Assembly (NCBI GenBank): GCA_036380435.1 | Contig: DASVES010000373.1 | Location: 1-13,491 of the forward strand | Reading direction: 5' to 3' | DNA length: 13,491 nucleotides | From: DASQDT01 sp036380435 | GTDB lineage: Bacteria > Acidobacteriota > Blastocatellia > Pyrinomonadales > Pyrinomonadaceae | Shown: positions 1 to 6,334 of the stretch, piece after piece | Numbering within the stretch: the stretch's first letter is position 1 | Layout: each line of letters opens with the position of its first letter | Position numbers and translations under genes: made by a program | The notes under the pieces: model-generated | The model's database searches: none | Told to the model about the DNA's origin: nothing | Seen by the model: the letters and a program-made list of their open reading frames with translations, nothing else

Positions 1-76
1 ATAAGTGATGAGTGATAAGTGATAAGTAAGAAGAAAGCGGGTCTGCCTTTCTTATCACTTATCACTCATCACTTAT
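1..76. repeat. Long inverted repeat built of AGTGATA/AGTGATG words
   Basis: Positions 1-26 and 51-76 are perfect reverse complements (26 bp arms, 24-nt loop). Each arm is made of degenerate tandem words of the type ATAAGTGATG / AGTGATAAG. The right arm overlaps the 3' end of larE, so the last codons (V-I-S-D-E-stop) are read from the repeat itself. It could act as a terminator or transcript-end hairpin for larE, but there is no clear T-tract on the minus strand. The left arm begins at the window edge, so the element may extend further. Confidence 0.85.
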
Positions 77-952
77 CACTGGTTTCAGGATTTCGTTCAT
101 CGCCCCCGTGCGGTAGCCGTGCAGGTCGAGCGTCACGTAGCGGAAGCCGAGGGCGCGGAAGCGGCGGGCGAGTTCGTCGGCCACCTCACGGCGCAGGGCG
201 CGGTCGAGTTCGGCGGGCGCGACCTCGATGCGTACCAACTCGTCGTGATGTCGGACGCGAAACTCGCGGAAGCCCAGAGCGCGCAGGATGTCTTCGCCGG
301 TCTCCACGGCGCGCAGGCGCTCGATGGTGACGGGCGTGCCGTAGGCGATGCGCGAGGAGAGACAGGGACTCGCGGGCCTGTCCCACGTCGGCAGCCCGGC
401 CCTCCGGCTTAACAGACGCAACTCCTGCTTCCGTATCCCGACCTCGACGAGCGGGCTTCTGACGCCGCGCTCGGCCGCCGCCGCGCGGCCCGGCCGGTGG
501 TCGCCCAGGTCGTCGGCGTTCGATCCGTCCACCACACAAGCGAGGCCGTGCTCGGAGGCCAGCGGCAGAAGTTTTTCGTACAACTCGGTCTTGCAGTAGT
601 AGCAGCGGTCGGATGCGTTTCGGAGGTAGTCGGAATCGTTAAGCTCGTCGGTGCGGACGACGAGGTGGTTGAGCCGCAGACGCGCGGCCAGCTCGCGCAC
701 CTGTTCGCGCTGGTGCTCGGAGAGGCTCGCCGAGTCGCCCGTCACGCAGAGGGCGCGCTCGCCCAACTCCTCGTTGGCGACGAGGGCGACATATGTACTG
801 TCAACCCCGCCGGAGAAGGCGACGAGGACGGAGCCGGCCGCGCGCAGCCAGACGCGCAACGCGTCCTCCTTCGCAAGCGCCGACCCGGCGGCGGCGGCTT
901 CCCCGTCCCTCGCGGCGTCTTCGATTGAAAGGTCTACGACCGTCTCTGTCAC
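62..952 (-). CDS. larE: LarE-type ATP-dependent sulfur transferase (nickel-pincer cofactor synthesis)
   Basis: LarE proteins AMP-activate and thiolate the pyridinium dicarboxylate precursor of the nickel-pincer nucleotide cofactor used by lactate racemase and relatives. With a GTG start at 952 the protein is about 296 aa, close to the family length; a GAGAGGGG ribosome-binding site lies about 5 nt upstream. The frame is open further upstream, but that extension is Arg-rich and unlike the family. The N-terminal PP-loop is SGGVDS (about residues 47-52), the ATP pyrophosphatase signature. A CYYCK motif (Cys117, Cys120) and a PCLSSR motif (Cys197) supply three cysteines. In the family a lone Cys in the PCLSSR position marks sacrificial-sulfur LarE, whereas the three-Cys set is associated with [4Fe-4S]-carrying LarE, so this is probably the cluster type. 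No larB or larC is visible. It is transcribed divergently from the TPR operon. Confidence 0.9.
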   Translation of the reverse strand: MTETVVDLSIEDAARDGEAAAAGSALAKEDALRVWLRAAGSVLVAFSGGVDSTYVALVANEELGERALCVTGDSASLSEHQREQVRELAARLRLNHLVVRTDELNDSDYLRNASDRCYYCKTELYEKLLPLASEHGLACVVDGSNADDLGDHRPGRAAAAERGVRSPLVEVGIRKQELRLLSRRAGLPTWDRPASPCLSSRIAYGTPVTIERLRAVETGEDILRALGFREFRVRHHDELVRIEVAPAELDRALRREVADELARRFRALGFRYVTLDLHGYRTGAMNEILKPVISDE

Positions 953-1129
953 CAACACCCCTCTCGTCGGGACACTCTTTCGGCCCCGAACAGACTCCGC
1001 GCGGCGCCGCAGCGATTTCTCAACCTGAGTTGTTAGAGCTTTACGGCGGCAAATGTTAGCGCAGTGGTCGGGGCCGCGCAACCCACAAGTCTCTTTCATG
1101 CATCCACACGAGATGCGCGCCTGCGTAGT

Positions 1130-1160
1130 TTGGACGATGCTTTCGAGCGCGTGCTATATT
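1130..1160 (+). promoter_or_regulatory. Promoter of the TPR-protein operon
   Basis: TTGGAC (1130-1135) and an extended -10, TG-C-TATATT (TG at 1152-1153, hexamer 1155-1160), are separated by 19 bp. The spacer is a little long, but the extended -10 compensates. It would give a leader of about 70 nt before the ATG at 1236. Confidence 0.55.
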
Positions 1161-1235
1161 CAACCGCGGACCGGACGGACAATTTCTTCTCCCGCGAACT
1201 CCATTCAAGATCGCTTGAAGGTGCAGCTTTTCCAG

Positions 1236-2705
1236 ATGCCTTCCCGCACTCAACAAAACGCGTTCACCTTCGTCCTCGGACTCCTGCTCACGCTCTTCTG
1301 CTGCGCCGCGCCCGCGCTCGCCCAGGACGAAGACTTCGACGAGGACGCGCCCGACCCCATCAAACTTCTCCGGCGCGGTCAGGCGGCCCACGCGCGCGGG
1401 GTGGAGAAAAAATCGGAGGAAGACCTCCGGGCGGCCCTCGAGTTTTACGAGCAGGCCATCCGGCTCAACCCCGAGTTCGCCGAGGCCGAGTATCAGAAGG
1501 GCGTCGTGCTGGGCGTGCTCGGGCGCGGCGCGGAGGCCGAGAAGTCTTTCCGCCGCGCGATGGAGATCAACCCCGAGTGGCTGATGCCGCCGGCGGCGCT
1601 CGGACAGATGCTCGCGCGCACGCCGGGCCGCGAGCGCGAGGCCGAAGAGGTTTTGCGGCGCGCCCTCGAGTTAGACCCGATGAGCGGCCCGTTGCTCTTC
1701 GCGCTCGCCGAGTTGCGCCGGCTCGCGGGCGACACTGTGGGCGCGCTCGAACTACTCAAGCGCGCCACCGCCGACGGTGACCCGGCGCCGAGCGCGATGT
1801 GGGTCGCGCGCGGCGAGATAGAGAAAGCGTCAGGCGACATACCGTCGGCGTTAAAGAGTCTGTCGCGCGCCGTGAGCCTCGATTCCGCCAGCGCCCGCGC
1901 GCGCTTCAAGCGCGCCGAGTTGTACGTCGAGGCAAAAGACTTCGCGCGCGCCGCGCAGGACTTGCAGGCGCTCGAAGAGCCGGCGAAGGCTGACGCCGGC
2001 ATGGCCCTGAGCGTGGCCTCGCTCTACGCGCGCGCGGGCGACAAGGACGCGGCGCGGCGCGTGCTCGACTCGCTGCCGGAGCCGGCCCGACAGTTGCCCG
2101 ACGCCAAGCGCATGCGCGCGTCGCTCGAAGATGTTAAATGCGAGGCGACGCCGGAGGCGCGCGAGGCGCTGGAGCGAATGCTCGCCGACGAACCCAACAA
2201 CGCCACGCTCAACTCCTGCCTCGGCGAACTCTATCGCACGTCTGACCCGCCGCGCTCGCTCGCCTACTACAAGCGCGCGGCCGAGCTTCAGCCGGCGAAC
2301 GTCAAGTACGCCACCGGCTACGGCGCGGCGCTCATCCAGCTCCGCCGCTTCGACGAGGCGGCCACACTGCTCCGGCGTGTCGTCGCCGCCGCGCCCGACG
2401 ACTACGTGGCTCGCGCCAACTACGCCACGGCGCTCTACGAACTCAAGCTCTACAGGCAAGCCCTCGACGAGTATGCATGGATGTCCATAGCGCGGCCCGA
2501 GCTGGCCGTCATCCACTTCTTCGTCGGCATCGCACACGACCGCCTCGGCGAGTACGAGGAGGCCCTGCGCGCTTACGAGACGTTTCTCGCGCGCGCCGAC
2601 GCCCGCACCAACCAGCTCGAGATCGATAAGGTCAATCTGCGACTGCCCTCTCTGCGTAACCAGATCAAGCGCGGCGAGGGCGTCAAGAAGAAGGGTGGAC
2701 GATGA
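1236..2705 (+). CDS. Exported tetratricopeptide-repeat protein
   Basis: 489 aa from the ATG at 1236. This start is chosen because it gives a textbook Sec signal peptide (MPSRT..., hydrophobic core FTFVLGLLLTLFCCAAP, cleavage near ALAQ-DED at about residue 30). Upstream in-frame starts would bury it, and the only ribosome-site-like sequence (TTGAAGG) is about 12 nt upstream. After an acidic stretch the rest of the protein is TPR helices, with recurring features such as YEQAIRLNP, EKSFRRAMEINP, LRRALELDP and YKRAAELQPANVKYATGYGAALIQL. At least eight repeats are recognisable. TPR solenoids bind proteins or peptides; with a signal peptide this one would act in the periplasm or at the surface. The last 4 bases overlap the next gene (ATGA), so they are translationally coupled. 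The partner and specific role are unknown. Confidence 0.9.
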   Translation: MPSRTQQNAFTFVLGLLLTLFCCAAPALAQDEDFDEDAPDPIKLLRRGQAAHARGVEKKSEEDLRAALEFYEQAIRLNPEFAEAEYQKGVVLGVLGRGAEAEKSFRRAMEINPEWLMPPAALGQMLARTPGREREAEEVLRRALELDPMSGPLLFALAELRRLAGDTVGALELLKRATADGDPAPSAMWVARGEIEKASGDIPSALKSLSRAVSLDSASARARFKRAELYVEAKDFARAAQDLQALEEPAKADAGMALSVASLYARAGDKDAARRVLDSLPEPARQLPDAKRMRASLEDVKCEATPEAREALERMLADEPNNATLNSCLGELYRTSDPPRSLAYYKRAAELQPANVKYATGYGAALIQLRRFDEAATLLRRVVAAAPDDYVARANYATALYELKLYRQALDEYAWMSIARPELAVIHFFVGIAHDRLGEYEEALRAYETFLARADARTNQLEIDKVNLRLPSLRNQIKRGEGVKKKGGR

Positions 2706-3334
2706 ACGCCGCGTCCCACAGTTTCCACACGCGCCTTCCGGCGCCCGCCCGCGTCCTGCTCGCGGCGCTCCTGTGCGCGGCTTGCCTGAGCATCGCCGCG
2801 CACGCCCAGACGGTCGAGCCGGCCGACAGCGCGCCGCCGAAGAAATACGTCCCCGCCGCGATGAAGTCGCAGCTCGCCGCGGTCAGGAACATGAAGGATC
2901 GCGTCAAGCTCACGCTCACGCTCCTCGACGAGCGACTCCAGGCGGCCTCCGGCTACACGTCGTCCGAAAACTTCAGCGCGGCCGGGAACGAGCTGGGCAT
3001 CTATCAGGCGCTCGTCGATGACGTCATCCACTTCCTCCATTTGAACGGCAAAGACAACAACCGCACGCGCGATCTCTTCAAGCGCGTTGAGCTGGCTTTG
3101 CGCTCGCACGTCACGCGCCTGGAGACGATCAGGCGCATCACTCCTTCGGAGGAGGCCGTTCACATCAGGAGTTGCATCGAGTTCGTGCGCGAGGCACGCG
3201 GCCGCGCGCTCGACGCCTTCTACGATGACGACTCGGTCATGCGTCTGCCGTCCCCACGGCAGCGCAAAGAGACGAACGACGGGAGCGCCAAGAGCGACGC
3301 ACCGCCCACAGAGAAGAAGCCCGACCAGAACTGA
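2702..3334 (+). CDS. Exported small helical protein of unknown function (operon gene 2)
   Basis: 210 aa; the start overlaps the stop of the TPR gene by ATGA. The signal peptide has core RVLLAALLCAACLSIAAHA, with cleavage near residue 35-36. The mature part is predicted to be helical and charged, with segments such as MKDRVKLTLTLLDERLQAA, LGIYQALVDDVIHFLHL and LFKRVELALRSHVTRLETI. It ends in a low-complexity hydrophilic tail (about residues 180-210, rich in K, D, P and S). I do not recognise a named domain. Coupling to the TPR protein suggests that the two act together in the periplasm. The order of helices resembles that of the next gene product, so the two may be diverged paralogues. Confidence 0.85.
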   Translation: MNAASHSFHTRLPAPARVLLAALLCAACLSIAAHAQTVEPADSAPPKKYVPAAMKSQLAAVRNMKDRVKLTLTLLDERLQAASGYTSSENFSAAGNELGIYQALVDDVIHFLHLNGKDNNRTRDLFKRVELALRSHVTRLETIRRITPSEEAVHIRSCIEFVREARGRALDAFYDDDSVMRLPSPRQRKETNDGSAKSDAPPTEKKPDQN

Positions 3335-3389
3335 CGCGCGCGCCCCGGCCGACGCCCGCGCAGCGCGCCGGGACGCTTACACGAACGCC

Positions 3390-3941
3390 ATGAAGAGACA
3401 CCACGCCCCACGTCGCAGACCGCACGCGCTCCTTCTGCTCGCGCTCTTCGCTTCCCTGCTCCCGGCGCGCATACAAGTCGCTTCGACGGCGCAGCGAGAG
3501 CATCTGACGCCGGAAGAGATCGAGCAGGTGCGCGTCAACCAGACGCTCGATCTGCGCACGGGCGTCTTCGTCAAGGCCGTCGAGCGGCGCCTCGCGGCCA
3601 TCGCCGACCCGACGGCCGCCGAGAAGCTCTCGGCCAAAGAGCTGGAGCAGTGGGGCGCCGTCAAGGGGACGCGCGCGCAACTCCTCTCTGACATCGACCG
3701 CATCCTCGAAGAGGCCGTCACCAACATCGAGGACGCGGCCATCCACAGCGCGAAGAGTTCGCTCGTCCCGAAGGCCGTGCGCCGGCTCGCCGAGGCCGCC
3801 AAAGTCTTCCTCCCGCAGTTGACGGCCCTGAACACGTCCGCGTCCGACGACGCCGAGCGCGGCGCCATCGAACGCGCCCTCGAAAAGCTGCAAGAGATAA
3901 TTGACGCCGCGGGCAAGCAGCCGGCCGAAGTGAAAAAGTGA
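3390..3941 (+). CDS. Exported small helical protein of unknown function (operon gene 3)
   Basis: 183 aa from the ATG at 3390. This start is chosen because the polybasic MKRHHAPRRR followed by ALLLLALFASLLPARI forms a signal peptide; the frame is open upstream but that part overlaps gene 2 and looks like out-of-frame coding sequence. The mature chain is helical, with segments such as RTGVFVKAVERRLAAI, AQLLSDIDRILEEAVTNI and AVRRLAEAAKVFLPQL, and shows no cysteines or catalytic motif. It lies 55 bp after gene 2 in the same direction, probably in the same transcript. Similar length, signal peptide and helix pattern to gene 2 suggest a common origin, but this is by eye only. Confidence 0.8.
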   Translation: MKRHHAPRRRPHALLLLALFASLLPARIQVASTAQREHLTPEEIEQVRVNQTLDLRTGVFVKAVERRLAAIADPTAAEKLSAKELEQWGAVKGTRAQLLSDIDRILEEAVTNIEDAAIHSAKSSLVPKAVRRLAEAAKVFLPQLTALNTSASDDAERGAIERALEKLQEIIDAAGKQPAEVKK

Positions 3942-3947
3942 GTGGGC

Positions 3948-3996
3948 GTTGCGAAGTCGTGTGCGCGAAGCTGCCCGCACGCGCACCATTCGCAAC
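3948..3996 (+). terminator. Two-part hairpin after the TPR operon
   Basis: GTTGCGAA (3948-3955) pairs with TTCGCAAC (3989-3996), and GTGCGC (3961-3966) pairs with GCGCAC (3981-3986) inside it. The structure starts 6 bp after the last stop codon of the operon. There is no T-tract, so it is more likely a 3'-end stabiliser or weak terminator than a classical intrinsic terminator. Confidence 0.4.
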
Positions 3997-4066
3997 GGCC
4001 TCCCGGCATCGTCTCTCCATCGACCTCACGTCGAAGAACCTGCACCGGGATGAGCACTCATCTAAC

Positions 4067-4131
4067 TTTTTCTAAATTATTTCCCCTTGCAAAATTGTTG
4101 CGTTGACAGCCCTGTCGATTAGGGATATACA
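4067..4131 (+). promoter_or_regulatory. Near-consensus promoter with AT-rich upstream element
   Basis: TTGACA at 4103-4108 and TATACA at 4126-4131 are separated by exactly 17 bp. An AT-rich stretch at 4067-4098 directly upstream resembles an UP element. This is the best promoter in the window. The predicted start of transcription is near 4138. No protein gene with a ribosome-binding site follows until 4654; the sequence between is strongly self-complementary. Confidence 0.75.
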
Positions 4132-4137
4132 ACCGCT

Positions 4138-4425
4138 CCCTCGCAAGGGGTCACTCGCTTCCGTTGACGAAATCCTCACAGATACCGTCAACCTCACGCT
4201 AATGAAACATGGCGGTATAAACCTTTCGTGATGCCGTTGAGCAACTTCGCCTTTAACCGGCGTAGTCGCCGCATCCCTACGTGCCGGCATCGCGGAAGTG
4301 AGTGACGAAAAACGCTTCGCACGGCGAAGAACAAAAATGTCCTCACCCCAAAACAATCACTAGCGAATTCCCTGCTAGTTTTGACGCCCGCAAGTCTACA
4401 GAGACTTGCGGGCCTTCTTCTTTAC
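4138..4425 (+). ncRNA. Candidate structured non-coding RNA, about 290 nt, class unknown
   Basis: The region is bounded by the promoter ending at 4131 and the terminator at 4386-4424. A 14-bp helix with one G-U pair joins 4150-4163 to 4293-4306 and encloses two hairpins: 4164-4169 with 4186-4191 (16-nt loop), and 4228-4236 with 4285-4293 (one G-U), which itself encloses CGGCG/CGCCG with loop UAGU (4258-4271). Helix-end bases 4163 and 4293 could belong to either neighbour, as in a stacked junction. Downstream are CUUCGC/GCGAAG (4315-4329) and ACUAGC/GCUAGU (4359-4379). I looked for signatures of tmRNA, RNase P RNA and SRP RNA and found none. It could instead be a long 5' leader of the gene at 4654, but the terminator and a second promoter-like site argue against that. 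Confidence 0.55.
4386..4424 (+). terminator. Intrinsic terminator of the candidate ncRNA
   Basis: A perfect 12-bp stem GCCCGCAAGTCT/AGACTTGCGGGC (4386-4397, 4402-4413) with a 4-nt ACAG loop, followed by a pyrimidine/T-rich tail CTTCTTCTTTACT. The tail is interrupted by C but is in the right place. On the opposite strand the flank is less T-rich, so the plus direction is favoured. Confidence 0.75.
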
Positions 4426-4450
4426 TACAATCCACCCCGCCGGAATTCAA

Positions 4451-4488
4451 CCCTGCGGCGCCCCTCCGCGCCCTGCGGCGCCTCCGCG
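4451..4488. repeat. Short GC-rich tandem repeat
   Basis: Two adjacent copies of CCCTGCGGCGCC(CC)TCCGCG (4451-4470 and 4471-4488, differing by a 2-bp indel) lie in the non-coding stretch between the ncRNA terminator and the gene at 4654. The rest of 4426-4560 shows no gene or other structure that I can support. Confidence 0.6.
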
Positions 4489-4563
4489 GTGAATCTACAT
4501 CGCTTTCACTCAAGTGGAATCTCGGCTCCACGCGCCCTCCGCACGCGTGCGCGCGCTTCGCGG

Positions 4564-4594
4564 TTGAACCCCTCAAGCTCTTTCGGCGTAAGAT
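4564..4594 (+). promoter_or_regulatory. Possible promoter of the zinc-ribbon gene
   Basis: TTGAAC (4564-4569) and TAAGAT (4589-4594) are separated by 19 bp and lie about 60 bp before the ATG at 4654. Both boxes are only moderate matches. Confidence 0.35.
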
Positions 4595-4653
4595 AGTGGG
4601 CGCCTGTTAGAGCGGGCGGGCGAGACTGATGCGCGAAAGGATTTTCTAACTTT

Positions 4654-5229
4654 ATGGACAGCAGATATTATCCCGGCGTCGAGGCCGACACCGTTCAGCT
4701 CGTGAGAGAGCTACGCCAACTCTTCGACTCTAATGAGGCTTACGAAGTCCAGACCATGCAGGTCCACTCGACCGCCATCATTCAGGCGCGCAAGGCGGGC
4801 ATGTTGCGCGAGATGACGGGCCTGTCCGCCGCGCTCACCATCCGCATCACGCCGGAGCACGGCGGCACGCGCGTCGAGATCGGCATGCAGAAGTGGTTCG
4901 ACAAGGTGGCCGTGGCGGCCGTCGCCTTCATCATCTCGGCGGGGCTGCTCGCCGCCCTCCCCGCCATCGGCGCCTACTGGCAGCACAAGCTCACCGAAAA
5001 TGCCTGGAAGATAATCGAGGCCCACATCGCGCACAAGGCCGGCGGCTACGTCCCGCCGATGCCCGGCCGCTGCGGCACCTGCGGCTCCGTCAACGTCTCC
5101 GGCTCCCCCTTCTGCTCCGGGTGCGGCGCAGACATGCGCGCCGTCCGCACCTGCAACTCCTGCGGCTCACAGGTCAAAGACTCCGCCGCGCGCTTCTGCA
5201 ACCGCTGCGGCAAGCCGCTCACCGGCTGA
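4654..5229 (+). CDS. Single-pass membrane protein with tandem C-terminal zinc ribbons
   Basis: 191 aa; ATG at 4654 with AAAGGA about 12 nt upstream. Three parts are visible: an N-terminal alpha/beta domain (about residues 1-80, containing LTIRITPEHGGTRVEIGMQKW), one transmembrane helix (about 84-108), and two zinc ribbons. Ribbon 1 has Cys140, Cys143, Cys154 and Cys157; ribbon 2 has Cys167, Cys170, Cys182 and Cys185, in the CxxC...CxxCG pattern of double zinc ribbon domains. The N-terminal domain is not one I can name. It has no obvious operon partner: it is preceded by the ncRNA terminator and followed by a convergent gene. A role in membrane-associated protein interaction or regulation is plausible but unsupported. 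Confidence 0.85.
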   Translation: MDSRYYPGVEADTVQLVRELRQLFDSNEAYEVQTMQVHSTAIIQARKAGMLREMTGLSAALTIRITPEHGGTRVEIGMQKWFDKVAVAAVAFIISAGLLAALPAIGAYWQHKLTENAWKIIEAHIAHKAGGYVPPMPGRCGTCGSVNVSGSPFCSGCGADMRAVRTCNSCGSQVKDSAARFCNRCGKPLTG

Positions 5230-5237
5230 CCCTCCCG

Positions 5238-5264
5238 GCCGCGGCCCCCTCAAGAGGCCGCGGC
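5238..5264. terminator. Hairpin between convergent genes
   Basis: GCCGCGGCC (5238-5246) pairs perfectly with GGCCGCGGC (5256-5264), with a 9-nt loop that contains the stop codon of the minus-strand gene. It sits at the junction of two convergent genes and could end both transcripts, although neither side has a strong T-tract. Confidence 0.55.
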
Positions 5265-5492
5265 GTAATCACGCAGACGCAATTCGGCCGCGCACTCGTC
5301 GCACAGCCACACGACGATCTGCGCGGCGTCCGACCAGAAGAAGGGCGTCACGCGCCCGGCGAACTGGAGCGCCTCGTAGCTCGAAAGCCTTTGCAGGTGC
5401 TCGACGTAAGCAGTGCCGCGGTAGAGTCCGCCCTCCGCGCCGCCCGCGCGGTGAATACACTCACGCTCCCGAAACGATTGCTCGCTCAACAT
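5250..5492 (-). CDS. Small Cys-containing protein of unknown function
   Basis: 80 aa from the ATG at 5492, which has AAAGGA about 11 nt upstream; an in-frame extension to 5582 (30 more residues) has no ribosome site and looks non-coding. The chain contains RECIHRAGG near residue 15 and VWLCDECAAELR near the C-terminus. The C-x-H and C-x-x-C pairs could form a small metal site, but this is inference. No named domain is recognised. It is convergent with the zinc-ribbon gene and divergent from the response regulator. Plausible amino-acid composition and a ribosome site are the reasons for calling it a gene. Confidence 0.55.
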   Translation of the reverse strand: MLSEQSFRERECIHRAGGAEGGLYRGTAYVEHLQRLSSYEALQFAGRVTPFFWSDAAQIVVWLCDECAAELRLRDYAAAS

Positions 5493-5601
5493 AAGAATCC
5501 GTTCCTTTGTCACTGGGAATAATCTAAGGTGCGCCGGGAGAGTTGGCGGGCCGACATCTTGGCGCGGGAACATAATAAACACGCGGGGCCGGCGCGCATC
5601 G

Positions 5602-5630
5602 TTGCAAAGTGGTTACAAAGAGATTATTTT
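5602..5630 (+). promoter_or_regulatory. Possible promoter of the response-regulator gene
   Basis: TTGCAA (5602-5607) and TATTTT (5625-5630) are separated by 17 bp, 35 bp before the start codon at 5665. Each hexamer matches the consensus at four of six positions. Confidence 0.4.
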
Positions 5631-5664
5631 GCTGCCTCGCCCTTGAAGGAGTTGAAGCCGGAGC

Positions 5665-6048
5665 ATGGAAGAGACACGACGCGCCGACGTGACGATCCTC
5701 GTCGTCGAGGATTACGAGGACACCAGCCTGGCGATGAGGCTTGCACTCGAAGACCTCGGCTACCGCATCCTTGAGGCGTCTGACGGCGAGCAGGCCGTCC
5801 GCATCGCCCTTGAGGAGCGACCCGACATCATCCTCATGGACCTGAGCCTGCCCGTCCTCGACGGACTCGACGCCACAGGCCGCATCCGCCAGCACCCTGA
5901 GATGGCCGACACCGTCATCGTCGCCGTCACCGCCCACATCGAACCCGACTACCGCACCAAAGCCCTCGCCGCCGGCTGCAACGCCTACGTCACCAAGCCC
6001 ATCGATTTCGACTGGCTCAACGATCTCATCGGCAACCTCCTGTCTTAA
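5665..6048 (+). CDS. Single-domain response regulator (CheY-like receiver)
   Basis: 127 aa, the size of a lone receiver domain with no output domain. Conserved residues are all present: the acidic pair Glu15-Asp16 in VVEDYED, the phospho-acceptor Asp59 in ILMDLSLPVLDG, the switch Thr89 in AVTA and Lys111 in VTKPID. AAGGAG lies 13 nt upstream of the ATG. It would receive a phosphoryl group from a histidine kinase and act by protein-protein contact. No kinase gene is nearby, so it is an orphan here. A hairpin repeat and a T-run follow the stop. Confidence 0.95.
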   Translation: MEETRRADVTILVVEDYEDTSLAMRLALEDLGYRILEASDGEQAVRIALEERPDIILMDLSLPVLDGLDATGRIRQHPEMADTVIVAVTAHIEPDYRTKALAAGCNAYVTKPIDFDWLNDLIGNLLS

Positions 6049-6075
6049 ATCAACTGCCAGTCGCGCCGTGATAGC

Positions 6076-6165
6076 ACACGGATTGAACGGATAAGACGGA
6101 TTTACACGAATTTCCGTGCAAATCCGTTAAAATCCGTCTTATCCGTGTTCCCTTGCACTTTTTTT
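6076..6165. repeat. CGGAT-word inverted repeat with downstream T-run
   Basis: ACGGATAAGACGGATTT (6087-6103) is a perfect inverted copy of 6130-6146, with an inner CACG/CGTG (6105-6108, 6115-6118). An outer ACACGGAT (6076-6083) can pair with ATCCGTGT (6141-6148) instead. The element is made of repeated CGGAT words and resembles dispersed extragenic palindromes. A 7-T run at 6159-6165 follows, so it may also terminate transcription of the response regulator. Confidence 0.75.
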
Positions 6166-6167
6166 CG

Positions 6168-6181
6168 TTTCATCGATGAAA
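6168..6181. promoter_or_regulatory. Operator-like 14-bp palindrome
   Basis: TTTCATCGATGAAA is a perfect palindrome lying just upstream of the predicted -35 region of the Sak4-like gene. The position and symmetry suit a dimeric transcription factor. No regulator gene is adjacent. Confidence 0.45.
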
Positions 6182-6186
6182 TTCTG

Positions 6187-6215
6187 TTCCATTCCTGCCC
6201 GACTCGTGTTATAGT
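6187..6215 (+). promoter_or_regulatory. Promoter of the Sak4-like ATPase gene
   Basis: Extended -10: TG (6207-6208), T, TATAGT (6210-6215). The -35 17 bp upstream is poor (TTCCAT, 6187-6192), which is typical of an extended -10 or activator-dependent promoter. The leader would be about 113 nt; nothing else is seen in 6222-6320. Confidence 0.5.
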
Positions 6216-6334
6216 CCCCGCCGAGTTAAAGGTCACTCTCAAGGGGAGAGGGCTAAACCCGCCGATTTACAGCGGTCGGCGCTCGTTGCCTGAACCACAC
6301 GCCGGAACGGCCATTTCGAGGAAAGAGGAGATTT

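Noticed and set aside
953..1099. Longer LarE N-terminus starting at 1099
   Set aside because: The extra 49 residues are Arg/Cys-rich, unlike LarE, and overlap the divergent promoter region; the GTG at 952 has a ribosome site.
1851..2537. Minus-strand ORF within the TPR gene
   Set aside because: Antisense shadow of the TPR coding sequence, with Arg/Val-rich composition and no recognisable domain.
3237..3995. Minus-strand ORFs across the third operon gene
   Set aside because: Antisense to a gene with a clear signal peptide; composition is typical of shadow frames.
4072..4356. 94-codon minus-strand ORF in the ncRNA region
   Set aside because: No ribosome site or recognisable domain, and it coincides with strongly self-complementary sequence better explained as RNA structure.
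4138..4425. tmRNA, RNase P RNA or SRP RNA
   Set aside because: No tmRNA tag region or tRNA-like end, no conserved RNase P P4 core, and no SRP helix 8 motif was seen on either strand.
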